Of a stretch of 64,000 nt of DNA, positions 41,370 to 50,120 are shown one piece after another. The notes under the pieces were generated by a model that was not told where the DNA came from, ran no database searches, and worked only from the letters and a program-made list of their open reading frames with translations. The DNA lies in contig JAWLEI010000003.1 of NCBI GenBank assembly GCA_041686195.1, positions 1-64,000 on the forward strand, written 5' to 3'. The position numbers were made by a program, and so were the translations under genes. How positions within the stretch are numbered: the stretch's first letter is position 1; each line of letters opens with the position of its first letter. This DNA comes from Desulfovermiculus sp041686195. GTDB lineage: Bacteria > Desulfobacterota > Desulfovibrionia > Desulfovibrionales > Desulfothermaceae.

Positions 41370-43562
41370 ATGAATACGGAGTTCATCTCTGCCCATGCCT
41401 CACAGGGTACCAGACGCAAACGGCAAAGAGAGCTTCTGCTGGCTTTGGGCGCTTTTGCCCTGATTATTCTTTTCAGCTGGATTGAGCTCCATTTTTTCGG
41501 AGTCAATTCTTATCTTTTTCTTATTGTCTTTAACCTCAACCTCATTCTTCTGCTGCTCATTCTTTTTTTGGTCCTGCGAAATATAGTCAAGCTTTTTTTG
41601 GAGCGCCGGCGCAGGGCGCCTGGCTCGGTTTTGCGAACCAAACTGGTAATTGCTTTCGTCCTCCTTTCCCTGATCCCAACCCTGCTCATGTTTCTGGTCT
41701 CGGTCAAATTTGTGCAGACATCTGTGGACTACTGGTTTCGGAGTCAAGTCGACCGTTCTCTGCAACAAGCCTTGGAAGTGGGGAAAAACTTTTATTCCCA
41801 GTCCCAAGAGCGCCTGCACAGCAGGGGAAGGTATATATTGACTCAAATAGAAGAACAGGAGTTCCTCTGGGGAGACAGGGGGATGGATCAGTATCTGCAG
41901 GAAAAGGCTGAAGAATATGATCTAAACCTGATTGGGGTTGTAACTCCCGGCTTGCGGGAACAAAACTGGCATGACAGTGAAGCATGGGCCGCAAAATGGC
42001 CTGAGGTCAAGGCAGAGATAGAGTGGGGGGATTTGCGTGAGCGTCCGAGGGTGTGGTCAACCTTGCTCAGCGCTCAAAATCAGGATCTTATTGTGGCGGT
42101 TGTGCCAGTGGACCGCAGCCAAACCGGGTATTTGGTCCTGGGTGAAAGCTTAGGGCAAGGAGTGCTCAGCAAGCTGGACCAGGTTGTGGAAGGCATTGAG
42201 GAGTACAAAAAACTGGAAGTCCTGAAAGGCCCTTTAAAAATAGCCTTTTATCTCCTTCTTGGGGTCATGACCCTGCTCATCCTTTTTGGGGCCATCTGGT
42301 TCGGTTTTCGTCTAGCCAAGGAGATTTCCGCACCGATCCAGGCATTGTCTGAAGGAACACAACGCATTGCCCATGGCGATATGGCTGTCCGGGTGCAGGA
42401 TCAATCCAGTGATGAACTTGGACAATTGGTACAGTCGTTTAATGCCATGGCCGAAGATCTGGAGAAAAGTCAGGAACGACTGAACCAGGCCAACCTGGAT
42501 CTTGGCAGTCAGAACCTGGAACTGGAACAGAGACGCAAGTATATGGAGGTGGTGTTAAATACAATTACCTCTGGGGTCATTTCTCTTGGTCCGGACGGGC
42601 GGATTACAACCGTGAACCAGGCAGCACAAAGCATCCTGGCCATGGATGCAGACCAGCTCATAGGACAATCTCCTGTACAACTTCTGCGAAATAGCCATCG
42701 GGAACTCTTTGAGGAGGCCATGAGCCAGGTGACCAGGGTCCCAAACTGTACATGGCAGCGCCAGGTTGACCTCCAACTGGGGGATAAGGAGCGTAAGCTG
42801 CTGGTGAATGCAGTCGGCCTGCGGCCCGGTCAGGGCGAGGATATGGGCATGGTCCTGGTATTTGAGGATATCACAGAATTGGATAAAATGCAGCGCATGG
42901 CGGCCTGGAGAGAAGTGGCCAGGCGCATCGCGCATGAGATAAAAAACCCTCTGACTCCGATCAAGCTCTCAGCCCAGCGCTTGGAACGGAAATATGCGGG
43001 ATTGGCCCAGGATGAGAGCTTTGGGGAGTGCACCCATTTGATTGTCCGCCAGGTTGAGCATTTACAGCAAATGGTTAAGGAGTTTTCTGCTTTTGCCAAA
43101 CTGCCGGATGTCAAGCCGGCTGTCGACGATCTGCCGGACCTGCTCAAGGAAGTGCTGGGACTGTTTCAAAACAGTCATTCCTTTATTACCTGGTCCTTGC
43201 ATGTTCAGCCGGAACTCTCGCCTTTCCGGTTTGACCGATCGGCTATGAAACAGGTAATGATCAATCTGCTGACTAATTCGGCCGAGGCCCTGAAAAAGAC
43301 TCTTCAACCGGAAGTTGCTATCAGGGCCAGGATGGATGTGAAAGGAGGATGGGTGCAGATAGAAGTCAGAGACAACGGGCCGGGAATAGAAGCCGATGAG
43401 CGAAGCCGCCTTTTTGAGCCCTATTTTTCCAGGAAAAAAGGGAATACCGGCCTGGGCCTGACCATTGTCAAGTCCATTGTCAATGATCATCGGGGTTATG
43501 TTCGGGTGGCACCGAATCATCCCCAGGGGAGTGTGTTTACTATTGAGTTACCCATGACTTAA
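41370..43562 (+). CDS. NtrY-type membrane sensor histidine kinase
   Basis: A 730-residue kinase with two to three N-terminal transmembrane segments (about residues 25-100), a periplasmic sensor region, another segment at about 290-310, then HAMP (AKEISAPIQALSEG), PAS (GVISLGPDGRITTVN) and HisKA/HATPase domains. The phospho-acceptor His is in VARRIAHEIKNPLTPIKLS; N-box INLLTNSAEAL, G1 VRDNGPGIE, G2 GLGLTIV. NtrY acts with NtrX, encoded after 348 bases. Topology matches NtrY. Start ATG 41370 directly follows the DUF4390 stop. Confidence 0.9.
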   Translation: MNTEFISAHASQGTRRKRQRELLLALGAFALIILFSWIELHFFGVNSYLFLIVFNLNLILLLLILFLVLRNIVKLFLERRRRAPGSVLRTKLVIAFVLLSLIPTLLMFLVSVKFVQTSVDYWFRSQVDRSLQQALEVGKNFYSQSQERLHSRGRYILTQIEEQEFLWGDRGMDQYLQEKAEEYDLNLIGVVTPGLREQNWHDSEAWAAKWPEVKAEIEWGDLRERPRVWSTLLSAQNQDLIVAVVPVDRSQTGYLVLGESLGQGVLSKLDQVVEGIEEYKKLEVLKGPLKIAFYLLLGVMTLLILFGAIWFGFRLAKEISAPIQALSEGTQRIAHGDMAVRVQDQSSDELGQLVQSFNAMAEDLEKSQERLNQANLDLGSQNLELEQRRKYMEVVLNTITSGVISLGPDGRITTVNQAAQSILAMDADQLIGQSPVQLLRNSHRELFEEAMSQVTRVPNCTWQRQVDLQLGDKERKLLVNAVGLRPGQGEDMGMVLVFEDITELDKMQRMAAWREVARRIAHEIKNPLTPIKLSAQRLERKYAGLAQDESFGECTHLIVRQVEHLQQMVKEFSAFAKLPDVKPAVDDLPDLLKEVLGLFQNSHSFITWSLHVQPELSPFRFDRSAMKQVMINLLTNSAEALKKTLQPEVAIRARMDVKGGWVQIEVRDNGPGIEADERSRLFEPYFSRKKGNTGLGLTIVKSIVNDHRGYVRVAPNHPQGSVFTIELPMT

Positions 43563-43642
43563 GATAGCGGGTGGAGTGCTTGCATGCCAAACGTCAGGCG
43601 AGGACCTTATCTATTTCATGTTGAGCCCGGTTCTTCTGGTAT

Positions 43643-43732
43643 GTTTCATATATGAGCAATCCGGCACATTTTCTCTTTTGCCCGCTTGCGGGCAAAAAAG
43701 AGAATATGCCGGGGCCAAAGCTCGTATGAAAC
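43643..43732 (+). repeat. Complete long palindromic repeat (family A) between ntrY- and ntrX-type genes
   Basis: GTTTCATATATGAGC at the left end is mirrored by GCTCGTATGAAAC at the right, enclosing CCGGCA / TGCCGG and TCTCTTTTGCCC / GGGCAAAAAAGAGA. The whole 90-bp unit is one imperfect palindrome, the most symmetrical copy. The right GGAGG is replaced by GGGGC. Confidence 0.8.
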
Positions 43733-43747
43733 AAGATTTTAACCATA

Positions 43748-43895
43748 AGGTGGCCTGCCCTTGAGGGCAAGGGCGGCCTACTGGTGAGTTGGCTTTTGCG
43801 TAGGGCGGGCTTGACCCCAAGCCCAGCCCTCCTCAACGCTGTTTCTTACTTGATCAAACTGGCGGTCACGGCCAGCGGCGGGGCTGAACTTCAAC
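43748..43895. repeat. Composite repeat region (families C, A fragment and B half)
   Basis: GCCCTTGAGGGCAAGGGC, GGGCGGGCTTGACCCCAAGCCC, GTTTCTTACTTGATCAAACTGGCGG and GGCGGGGCTGAAC follow one another. The same words are reused at 61560-61995. No reading frame is convincing. Confidence 0.65.
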
Positions 43896-43910
43896 TTTGG
43901 ACTGATGATT

Positions 43911-45281
43911 ATGAACAAAGGCAAAATCCTGGTTGTCGATGATGAGCAGGATATACTTCTCTCTTTGACCGGCATCCTTGAGGATGAGGGATATGAGGTG
44001 TTGACTTCTGAAGATGGGGAGGGGGTCTGGAAGATACTGCAGGACGAAGAGGTGGATTTGCTGTTTCTGGATATCTGGCTCCCGGGAGAGGATGGAATCA
44101 GGATTCTGGAAAAGGTCCGCCGGGACTATGCCCACCTGCCGGTGATCATGATCTCCGGGCACGGGAATATAGAAACCGCAGTCGACAGCATCAAGAAAGG
44201 GGCCTTTGACTTTATTGAAAAACCCCTTTCTTTGGAAAAAGTCATGGTCACGGCGGCCAAGGCCTTGCAATTCCGTGATCTGCAGCAGGAAAATCAGGAT
44301 CTGCGGTCCAGGGTTCGGGCAGATTATGTTCAGGATCTTTCCGGCAAAAGTCCCAGAATCCAGGAGCTGCGCCGACAGATTGACCGGGTGGCTCCCACCG
44401 ATGCCTGGGTGCTGATTACCGGAGATAATGGGACGGGCAAAGAAATCGTGGCCCGGAGCATCCACAAGAAGAGCCGCCGGACAAAGAAGCCCATGGTTGC
44501 AGTCAACTGTGCGGCCATACCCGAGGATCTTATTGAAAGCGAGCTTTTTGGGCATGAAAAAGGGGCCTTTACCGGGGCAAGCACGAGTCATGCCGGCAAA
44601 TTTGAGCTGGCCCACAAAGGCACCCTTTTTCTGGACGAAATAGGGGACATGAGCCTGAAGACCCAGGCCAAGATTTTACGTATCCTGCAAGAGCAGAGGT
44701 TTGAGAGGGTGGGAGGAGGCCGGAGCATCAGTGTGGATGTCCGAGTCATTGTGGCCACCAATAAGGATTTGGATCAGGAGATAGCGAACGGACGATTCAG
44801 GGAAGATCTCTTTTACCGGCTGAAGGTTTTTCCCCTGCATGTTCCACCTCTTAAGGAGCGATGCGAAGATATTCCGGTTTTGATCCAGGAGTTTACGCAG
44901 ACTTTTTGTCAGGAAAACGGGTTTCGGCCTCTGACTTTTGAAGATGGGGTTTTAGATATTCTTAAGGCCTATCCCTGGCCGGGCAATATCCGGGAGCTGA
45001 AGAACTTCATCGAACGCATGCTCATCATGTATGCAGGCCAGGCCATCGGTCCAAAGGATTTGCCGCCGGAGTTCATGGAGCAGGACAAACAGACAGCTCA
45101 TACCTCCAAAAATCATGCCCGGGATGAAACTGATTTTAAAAATGCCCGGGCTGAATTTGAACGTAAGTTTTTGCTGCAAAAATTCAATGAATGCCAAGGA
45201 AATGTCTCCCGGCTGGCCGAGACGGTTGGGCTTGAACGCAGTTATCTGCACCGCAAGCTGAAGTCCTATGGTATTCATTAG
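43911..45281 (+). CDS. NtrX-type sigma-54-dependent response regulator
   Basis: A 456-residue response regulator with a receiver domain (phosphorylated Asp54 in LLFLDIWLPGED), a sigma-54 AAA+ domain (Walker A GDNGTGKE at 171-178, GAFTGA at 218-223, Walker B LFLDEIGD) and a Fis-type HTH at the C-terminus (NVSRLAETVGLERSYLHRKL). The intact GAFTGA means it can activate sigma-54 RNA polymerase. It follows an NtrY-type kinase across a repeat-filled gap. Walker A has GDNG instead of the usual GENG. Confidence 0.92.
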   Translation: MNKGKILVVDDEQDILLSLTGILEDEGYEVLTSEDGEGVWKILQDEEVDLLFLDIWLPGEDGIRILEKVRRDYAHLPVIMISGHGNIETAVDSIKKGAFDFIEKPLSLEKVMVTAAKALQFRDLQQENQDLRSRVRADYVQDLSGKSPRIQELRRQIDRVAPTDAWVLITGDNGTGKEIVARSIHKKSRRTKKPMVAVNCAAIPEDLIESELFGHEKGAFTGASTSHAGKFELAHKGTLFLDEIGDMSLKTQAKILRILQEQRFERVGGGRSISVDVRVIVATNKDLDQEIANGRFREDLFYRLKVFPLHVPPLKERCEDIPVLIQEFTQTFCQENGFRPLTFEDGVLDILKAYPWPGNIRELKNFIERMLIMYAGQAIGPKDLPPEFMEQDKQTAHTSKNHARDETDFKNARAEFERKFLLQKFNECQGNVSRLAETVGLERSYLHRKLKSYGIH

Positions 45282-45359
45282 TAATGAAAGAGAACCGATT
45301 GCCAAAGATGGAGGCAACATTTTTGAGACGCTGGACATGTTTGGACCTTGGACCAGAGT

Positions 45360-46244
45360 ATGGACACAAAGCTTGGACATGAAAAGAACGACAGCCTGCT
45401 GGTTCCGGAACAGGCCCACGGACGGCGGCTGGATGATGTGCTGCGTCTGCTCCTGCCGCAGTCCGGGCGACGCCGGATGCAGCAATTAATCAGGGAAGGG
45501 GCGGTCAGAGTGGAAGGACGGGTGCGGCCCAAAGGGTACCGGGTGTGTGCAGGACAGGAAGTAACCCTGCACACCCTTGGAACACAGGCAGCAGACCGCC
45601 AGGAAGATATCCTGCAGGAGGTTGCCGTGGTCCGGGTTGGCCGCGATTTTGCCGCAGTGAACAAGCCTGCCGGGATGCATACCCAGTCCCTGTGGTCCAG
45701 CCCTCATCCGGGAGTGGATCATGCCCTGCCCAGGCTTTTCCCCGGCCGGGAGGCATTCTTGCTCAACAGGCTGGACATGTATACTTCCGGTCTGGTCCTG
45801 GTTGGCCTCAATCCCCGGGCCGCCGAGGTGTATTCCCGGATGCAGGATGAGGGGGAAACCGTCAAGACTTATCTGGCTGTTGTTCAGGGCCGGGTGAGAA
45901 CAGAAAAAGTGGTCCGGGCAGCCCTGGCTACGGCCAAAAGGCGAAAGGTTCGCGTTTTAAGGGAAATGGAGCTTGATCCTCTGCGCTGGACCGTTGTCCG
46001 ACCTTTGGAATATATGAAGAACTCTCAATCCAGCCTGGTCCAGGTGGAGATCAAGAAGGGAAGACGACACCAAATCCGGGCCCATTTGGCCGCCTGGGGC
46101 CATCCCCTAGTCGGCGACGAATTATACGGTCAGGACACCCAGGGGTCTTTTTTTCTCCATCACTGGAAGATATGCTTTTCTGGTTTTGAGGCTGAAGTGA
46201 CGCCATGCTGTTCAAAGTGGGACTCGCGTTTTGTAAATACCTGA
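45360..46244 (+). CDS. RluA-family RNA pseudouridine synthase
   Basis: A 294-residue pseudouridine synthase with an S4 RNA-binding domain (RRLDDVLRLLLPQSGRR, then QLIREGAVRVEG) and the catalytic motif LNRLDMYTSGLVL whose Asp (about residue 138) is the nucleophile. The usual His before Arg in HRLD is Asn here, but the Asp is present. Arg-rich RRHQIRAHLA supports RNA binding. Which uridine it modifies (23S rRNA or tRNA) is unclear. ATG 45360 chosen over upstream TTG. Confidence 0.85.
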   Translation: MDTKLGHEKNDSLLVPEQAHGRRLDDVLRLLLPQSGRRRMQQLIREGAVRVEGRVRPKGYRVCAGQEVTLHTLGTQAADRQEDILQEVAVVRVGRDFAAVNKPAGMHTQSLWSSPHPGVDHALPRLFPGREAFLLNRLDMYTSGLVLVGLNPRAAEVYSRMQDEGETVKTYLAVVQGRVRTEKVVRAALATAKRRKVRVLREMELDPLRWTVVRPLEYMKNSQSSLVQVEIKKGRRHQIRAHLAAWGHPLVGDELYGQDTQGSFFLHHWKICFSGFEAEVTPCCSKWDSRFVNT

Positions 46245-46272
46245 GGGCATAATGCATCTGTAGGGGGATATC

Positions 46273-46500
46273 ATGAAGATTCAGATACGCTGTTACGCAA
46301 CATTGGCCAGGTATCAACCGGGCTCAGCAGATGAATATGCGTTGGGTTCCGGAAGTACAGTGTCTGATCTGGCTGTTTACCTGGGAGCTGACTTGGATGA
46401 TATCAAAGTAGCCTTTGTGAACGGGAAACACGCTCCAATGTCCACTGAACTCCAGGACGGGGACCGAGTGGCCCTGTTTCCAGCTGTTGGGGGGGGATGA
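46273..46500 (+). CDS. MoaD/ThiS-family sulfur carrier protein
   Basis: A 75-residue ubiquitin-like protein ending in GGG, so a C-terminal Gly-Gly is available for thiocarboxylation. Key landmarks are GSTVSDLAVYLG, VAFVNGKHAPMSTELQDGDRVALFPAVGGG (shortened here). Proteins of this AOR-associated MoaD type supply sulfur for the molybdopterin or tungstopterin cofactor. No moaE or moeB is next to it, but tup genes lie elsewhere in the window. GGGGGAT precedes ATG 46273. Confidence 0.85.
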   Translation: MKIQIRCYATLARYQPGSADEYALGSGSTVSDLAVYLGADLDDIKVAFVNGKHAPMSTELQDGDRVALFPAVGGG

Positions 46501-46537
46501 GCTTGACTTCAAAACATATTTGAGTCAAAGGAAAACC

Positions 46538-47962
46538 ATGTCAGCAAATACCTATCCCGACCGCAAGCTTCGTATTCGTTTCAAACGACCCAGGCGGCTC
46601 CGCCTTGTATTGCCCCTTGTCCTGGGTGGATTCATGCTGGCTTTAGCCGCTGTTTCTGCCGGCAAACATTTCATTGATCGTCCAGGGCCCAAGGGCACAG
46701 CGGGAATTGAAGAGGAAGAGATCGATTCTTCCATATCGTCCAATGTCCGGATCAGGGAGCCAGAAAGAGGGAGTGTTCCTCTTTCAGAGCCGGAACAAGC
46801 CGATGTGCAGGACCACAGTGAGCGGTCAGAGCCTGTCCAGGTGGTGGAAAAAAAGGTCCAAGCTGGAGAAACCATCACGGCGATGCTCTCTGATTTCCTC
46901 AAGCCGGCCGAAGTGTATGCCTTGGGCCGGGAGGCCAAAGATGTCTATCCGGTGCACAAAATCAAGGCTGGACAACCATACAGACTCAAGGTTCGAGACC
47001 AGCAGCTGCATGGTTTTGAGTATGAGATTGATGGCAATGAAAAGCTCTGTGTAGACATGGAGAACGGTCAATTTGAGATCACAACTCAGGACATAGAATA
47101 CGATGCGCGCACTGTTGATGTTGACGGGAAAATTGAGTCCAGCTTGTTCAAAGCGGTAGCTGATGAGGGCGAATCCCCGGCTCTGGCTGTGAAGCTCGCA
47201 GATATCTTTGCCTGGGATGTCGATTTTATCCGGGACATCCGGATCGGTGATTCCTTCCGTCTGGTGGTGGAAAAACGGTACAGGGACGATGAGTTCAGCG
47301 GGTACGGCCCTATTGTCGCCGCTCAGTTCACCAATCAGGGGGAAACCTTTCAGGCTTACCTCTTTTCCACTCAGGACGGGCCGGCCGAATACTTCACCGC
47401 TCAAGGCCAGGCAGTGCGCAAGAACTTTCTCAAAGCCCCCCTGAATTTCACCCGGATCTCTTCCGGGTATACCCACCGGCGCAAGCATCCCATCCTCAAT
47501 GTGGTCCGGCCGCATCTGGGCATTGATTATGCCGCTCCACGCGGGACGCCGGTCAAGAGTGTGGCCGATGGAGTCGTCATCGCCCGGGCCTATCAACGGG
47601 GCGGGGGAAATTATCTCAAGATTCGCCATACGAACGGATATATTACCATTTACATGCATCTGTCCAAATTCGGGTCGGGGATTCGAAAAGGAAGCAAGGT
47701 CAGTCAAGGCCAGACAATCGCTTATGTGGGCAGTACCGGAATGTCCACTGGACCTCATCTGGATTTTCGGGTCAAAAAGAATGGATCGTATATTAATCCG
47801 CTCAAAATCGACTCCAAGCCGGCCCAGCCGGTACCGAAGGGTGAAATGGCTCGTTTTCAGCGCGCGATTTCACCCCTGCAGGCTGTGCTGGAGGGCGAAA
47901 ACCCTCTGTATGCCCAGACTGAGGGCTTGTCATCTGCAGAGAGCTCTTCGTCGCAGTTTTGA
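46538..47962 (+). CDS. M23-family cell-wall endopeptidase
   Basis: A 474-residue LytM/MepM-like protein: a transmembrane anchor near residues 22-40 (RLVLPLVLGGFMLALAAVSA), an acidic linker, a LysM/OapA-like region around VQAGETITAML, and the peptidase M23 domain (residues about 320-430). Zinc motif HLGIDYAAPRGTPV is intact, the second is GPHLDFRV, with Asp instead of the usual second His of HxH. Aspartate may replace this zinc ligand. It probably cleaves peptidoglycan cross-links or regulates those that do. ATG 46538 follows AAAGGAAA. Confidence 0.88.
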   Translation: MSANTYPDRKLRIRFKRPRRLRLVLPLVLGGFMLALAAVSAGKHFIDRPGPKGTAGIEEEEIDSSISSNVRIREPERGSVPLSEPEQADVQDHSERSEPVQVVEKKVQAGETITAMLSDFLKPAEVYALGREAKDVYPVHKIKAGQPYRLKVRDQQLHGFEYEIDGNEKLCVDMENGQFEITTQDIEYDARTVDVDGKIESSLFKAVADEGESPALAVKLADIFAWDVDFIRDIRIGDSFRLVVEKRYRDDEFSGYGPIVAAQFTNQGETFQAYLFSTQDGPAEYFTAQGQAVRKNFLKAPLNFTRISSGYTHRRKHPILNVVRPHLGIDYAAPRGTPVKSVADGVVIARAYQRGGGNYLKIRHTNGYITIYMHLSKFGSGIRKGSKVSQGQTIAYVGSTGMSTGPHLDFRVKKNGSYINPLKIDSKPAQPVPKGEMARFQRAISPLQAVLEGENPLYAQTEGLSSAESSSSQF

Positions 47963-48026
47963 TCCTTTGATCCCTGCCTCAGTTTCTTTCTCTGATCCAA
48001 ACCCGGCCAAAATGAAAGGAAAGCTC

Positions 48027-48551
48027 GTGCCTGATATCGTACTCATCCTTGGTGGCTGCCGCAGCGGCAAGAGCCGGCAGGCCTTGGAGCTGGCTGAACA
48101 AAGCGGCCTGGCAAACAAGATTTTCTTGGCCACCTGTCAGGCCCACGATGTGGAAATGCAAGATCGGATTTCCCGGCATCAACAGGAACGGGGTGAAGAG
48201 TGGACAACGGTGGAAGAATCGCTGGATGTGCCGGACGTCCTCAAGCGGGAAAGCGGTGCGTCAACTCTTATTCTCTTGGATTGTTTGACCTTGTGGGTTT
48301 CCAATCTTTTAATGCAAGACACAGATGACACCTGGGTCCAGGCTCAGTTCGTACGGCTGGATGAGGCCTTGCAGGGCAGTTCAGGCCTTGTTTTAGTGGT
48401 TTCCAATGAGGTCGGATTGGGAGTTGTGCCGGATAATCCCATGGCCCGCAGGTTTCGGGATCTCGTCGGCTGGCTCAACCAGCAGGTTGCGGCCAGGGCG
48501 AACCGTGTGGTGTGGATGGTGGCTGGAATGCCTGTGCAGGTGAAGGGGTAA
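48027..48551 (+). CDS. cobU: Adenosylcobinamide kinase/guanylyltransferase
   Basis: CobU phosphorylates adenosylcobinamide and adds GMP in cobalamin assembly. The 174-residue protein has the P-loop ILGGCRSGKSRQA, DRISRHQQERGEEW (guanylylated-His loop; only RISRHQQER is essential) and LDCLTLWVSNLL. I place the start at GTG 48027, 6 bases after AGGA in AAAGGAAAG; an ATG 15 bases upstream has no Shine-Dalgarno. It overlaps nothing and is followed by cobS after 11 bases. Confidence 0.9.
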   Translation: MPDIVLILGGCRSGKSRQALELAEQSGLANKIFLATCQAHDVEMQDRISRHQQERGEEWTTVEESLDVPDVLKRESGASTLILLDCLTLWVSNLLMQDTDDTWVQAQFVRLDEALQGSSGLVLVVSNEVGLGVVPDNPMARRFRDLVGWLNQQVAARANRVVWMVAGMPVQVKG

Positions 48552-48562
48552 GAGGCGGATCA

Positions 48563-49306
48563 ATGGGGGCCTGGCTGGCTGATTTTCGAGGTGCTGTAGG
48601 TTTTTTGACAGTTTTGCCGTCTGGATCTCAAACTTTGTTTCGTCCGGAGCGGATGAGCGGATTCTTTCCTGTGGTCGGGCTGTTGCTGGGACTCATAGTA
48701 GCTGGAGTGGATATGCTGGCCCGTTTTCTGTGGCCAGAACCCCTGGCCGCACTTGTCGTGGTTCTGGCTTTGGTTCTGCTGACCGGGGCCCTGCATGTAG
48801 ACGGTCTGGCCGATGCAGGCGACGGCCTGTTCTCCCATCGTTCCCGGGAACAGATACTGGCCATTATGAAAGACAGCCGGGTGGGAGTTATGGGTGTGGT
48901 CTGTCTGGCTGGTATACTGGGCTTAAAGTGGGGCGGAGTCTGGGCCCTGCCCCAGGAGCGGTTTCTGGCTTTGATCTTAATTCCAGCCTACTCCCGACTG
49001 GGCATGCTGGCCGGAATGCGCTGGCTCCCTTACGGCCGCCCTGAGGGCGGTACAGGGGCCCCATTCTGTGTTCCATCCTCCCAGGGGCGCATGTTCTGGT
49101 CGGTTTTGGTGCTCATTCCTTTATCCCTGCTTCTGGGCTGGCAGGGAGTGGGCCTGAATGTGGTTTTTGCCCTGGCCTGTGCCGGGATTCTGGCCTTTTA
49201 TTCCCGGGTTGTGGGCTGCATCACCGGAGATACTCTGGGGGCCATGAACGAGATTCTGGAGACTGTATTGCTGCTGTATTTGGCCGTTCAGATACCATAC
49301 GCATGA
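48563..49306 (+). CDS. cobS: Adenosylcobinamide-GDP ribazoletransferase
   Basis: CobS (247 residues) joins adenosylcobinamide-GDP to alpha-ribazole. It is a polytopic membrane protein with the family signatures GFLTVLPS, FPVVGLLLG, LTGALHVDGLADAGDGLFSHRSRE (the DGLADxxDG acidic motif) and KDSRVGVMG. With cobU it completes the nucleotide-loop step of B12 synthesis. The other cob genes are not in the window. Confidence 0.94.
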   Translation: MGAWLADFRGAVGFLTVLPSGSQTLFRPERMSGFFPVVGLLLGLIVAGVDMLARFLWPEPLAALVVVLALVLLTGALHVDGLADAGDGLFSHRSREQILAIMKDSRVGVMGVVCLAGILGLKWGGVWALPQERFLALILIPAYSRLGMLAGMRWLPYGRPEGGTGAPFCVPSSQGRMFWSVLVLIPLSLLLGWQGVGLNVVFALACAGILAFYSRVVGCITGDTLGAMNEILETVLLLYLAVQIPYA

Positions 49307-49390
49307 GGGCAAAAAGTCTTTGACTTTTTGCCCTCTGCTTGCTGCAGCAGAGCGAAAAGCAAGTTCCCGTTCCTTCGCGCGCGTAAGAGG
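49307..49390. terminator. Strong terminator within repeat family E
   Basis: GGGCAAAAAGTC (49307-49318) pairs with GACTTTTTGCCC (49322-49333) around TTT, starting at the last base after the cobS stop, between convergent cobS and the DedA gene. A second stem CTCTGCT / AGCAGAG follows. Similar words occur at 34893-34975. Confidence 0.8.
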
Positions 49391-49405
49391 TGATAAAGGC
49401 CTGGA

Positions 49406-50008
49406 TCAATCGGCCCGCCGCCAGTGCCACCAAATGTACATGGCGATGAGCACAAGACAGAGTGGGAGAAGAATAAACATGATCTGGTGCAGCTTGGCCA
49501 TGAGGAGATCCTGATTGCGGCCAAAGAAATAGCCGAGCAAGGCCAGAATAACAACCCAGATTCCGGCTCCCAGGCTGGTGAACAGGCAAAACAGACCGAG
49601 GTTCATCCGGGCCAATCCTGCGGGGAGGGAGATGTACTGCCGGACTCCGGGAACCAGGCGGCCGATAAAAGTGCTGATATGTCCATGCCGGGTGAAAAAG
49701 GTCTCGGCTCTGTTCAAGGTGTTTTCCGAGATGAGAAAGTAGCGGCCGTACTTGTGGAGAAAGCCCCGGCCCACGGTCATAGCCAGCCAATAGTTGAAAA
49801 TTCCTCCCAGCAGGCTGCCCAGAGTGCCGCAGAAAATAACCAGCCACAAATGCATTGATCCCTGAGCCGCCAGATAGCCGGCCGGGGGGACGACCACCTC
49901 GCTGGGAAAGGGAAAGAATGAGGACTCCAGGAACATGAGGATGGTAATTCCCGGATAGCTCCATTGACCAATAGTAGCTACCAGCCAGGATACAAAGGAT
50001 TCAAACAT
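49406..50008 (-). CDS. DedA-family membrane protein
   Basis: A 200-residue DedA/VTT-domain protein with four to six hydrophobic segments, FLESSFFPFPSEVVVPPAGYLA near the N-terminus (core FPFPSEVV) and the re-entrant region GRLVPGVRQYISLPAGLARM, the DedA signature. Family members move undecaprenyl-phosphate or phospholipids across the inner membrane. ATG 50008 gives the usual length; the frame is open 114 bases further but without family sequence. Confidence 0.9.
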   Translation of the reverse strand: MFESFVSWLVATIGQWSYPGITILMFLESSFFPFPSEVVVPPAGYLAAQGSMHLWLVIFCGTLGSLLGGIFNYWLAMTVGRGFLHKYGRYFLISENTLNRAETFFTRHGHISTFIGRLVPGVRQYISLPAGLARMNLGLFCLFTSLGAGIWVVILALLGYFFGRNQDLLMAKLHQIMFILLPLCLVLIAMYIWWHWRRAD

Positions 50009-50120
50009 ACAGGCATGTGCTCCTGGATCATGTTGGACAAATCGATGTACATTTTCATATTCGGTCTGAATTGACAAGAGGAGGGCAGGTGAGCAATTTT
50101 GAGTCCCCTGGAGGCTTTGC

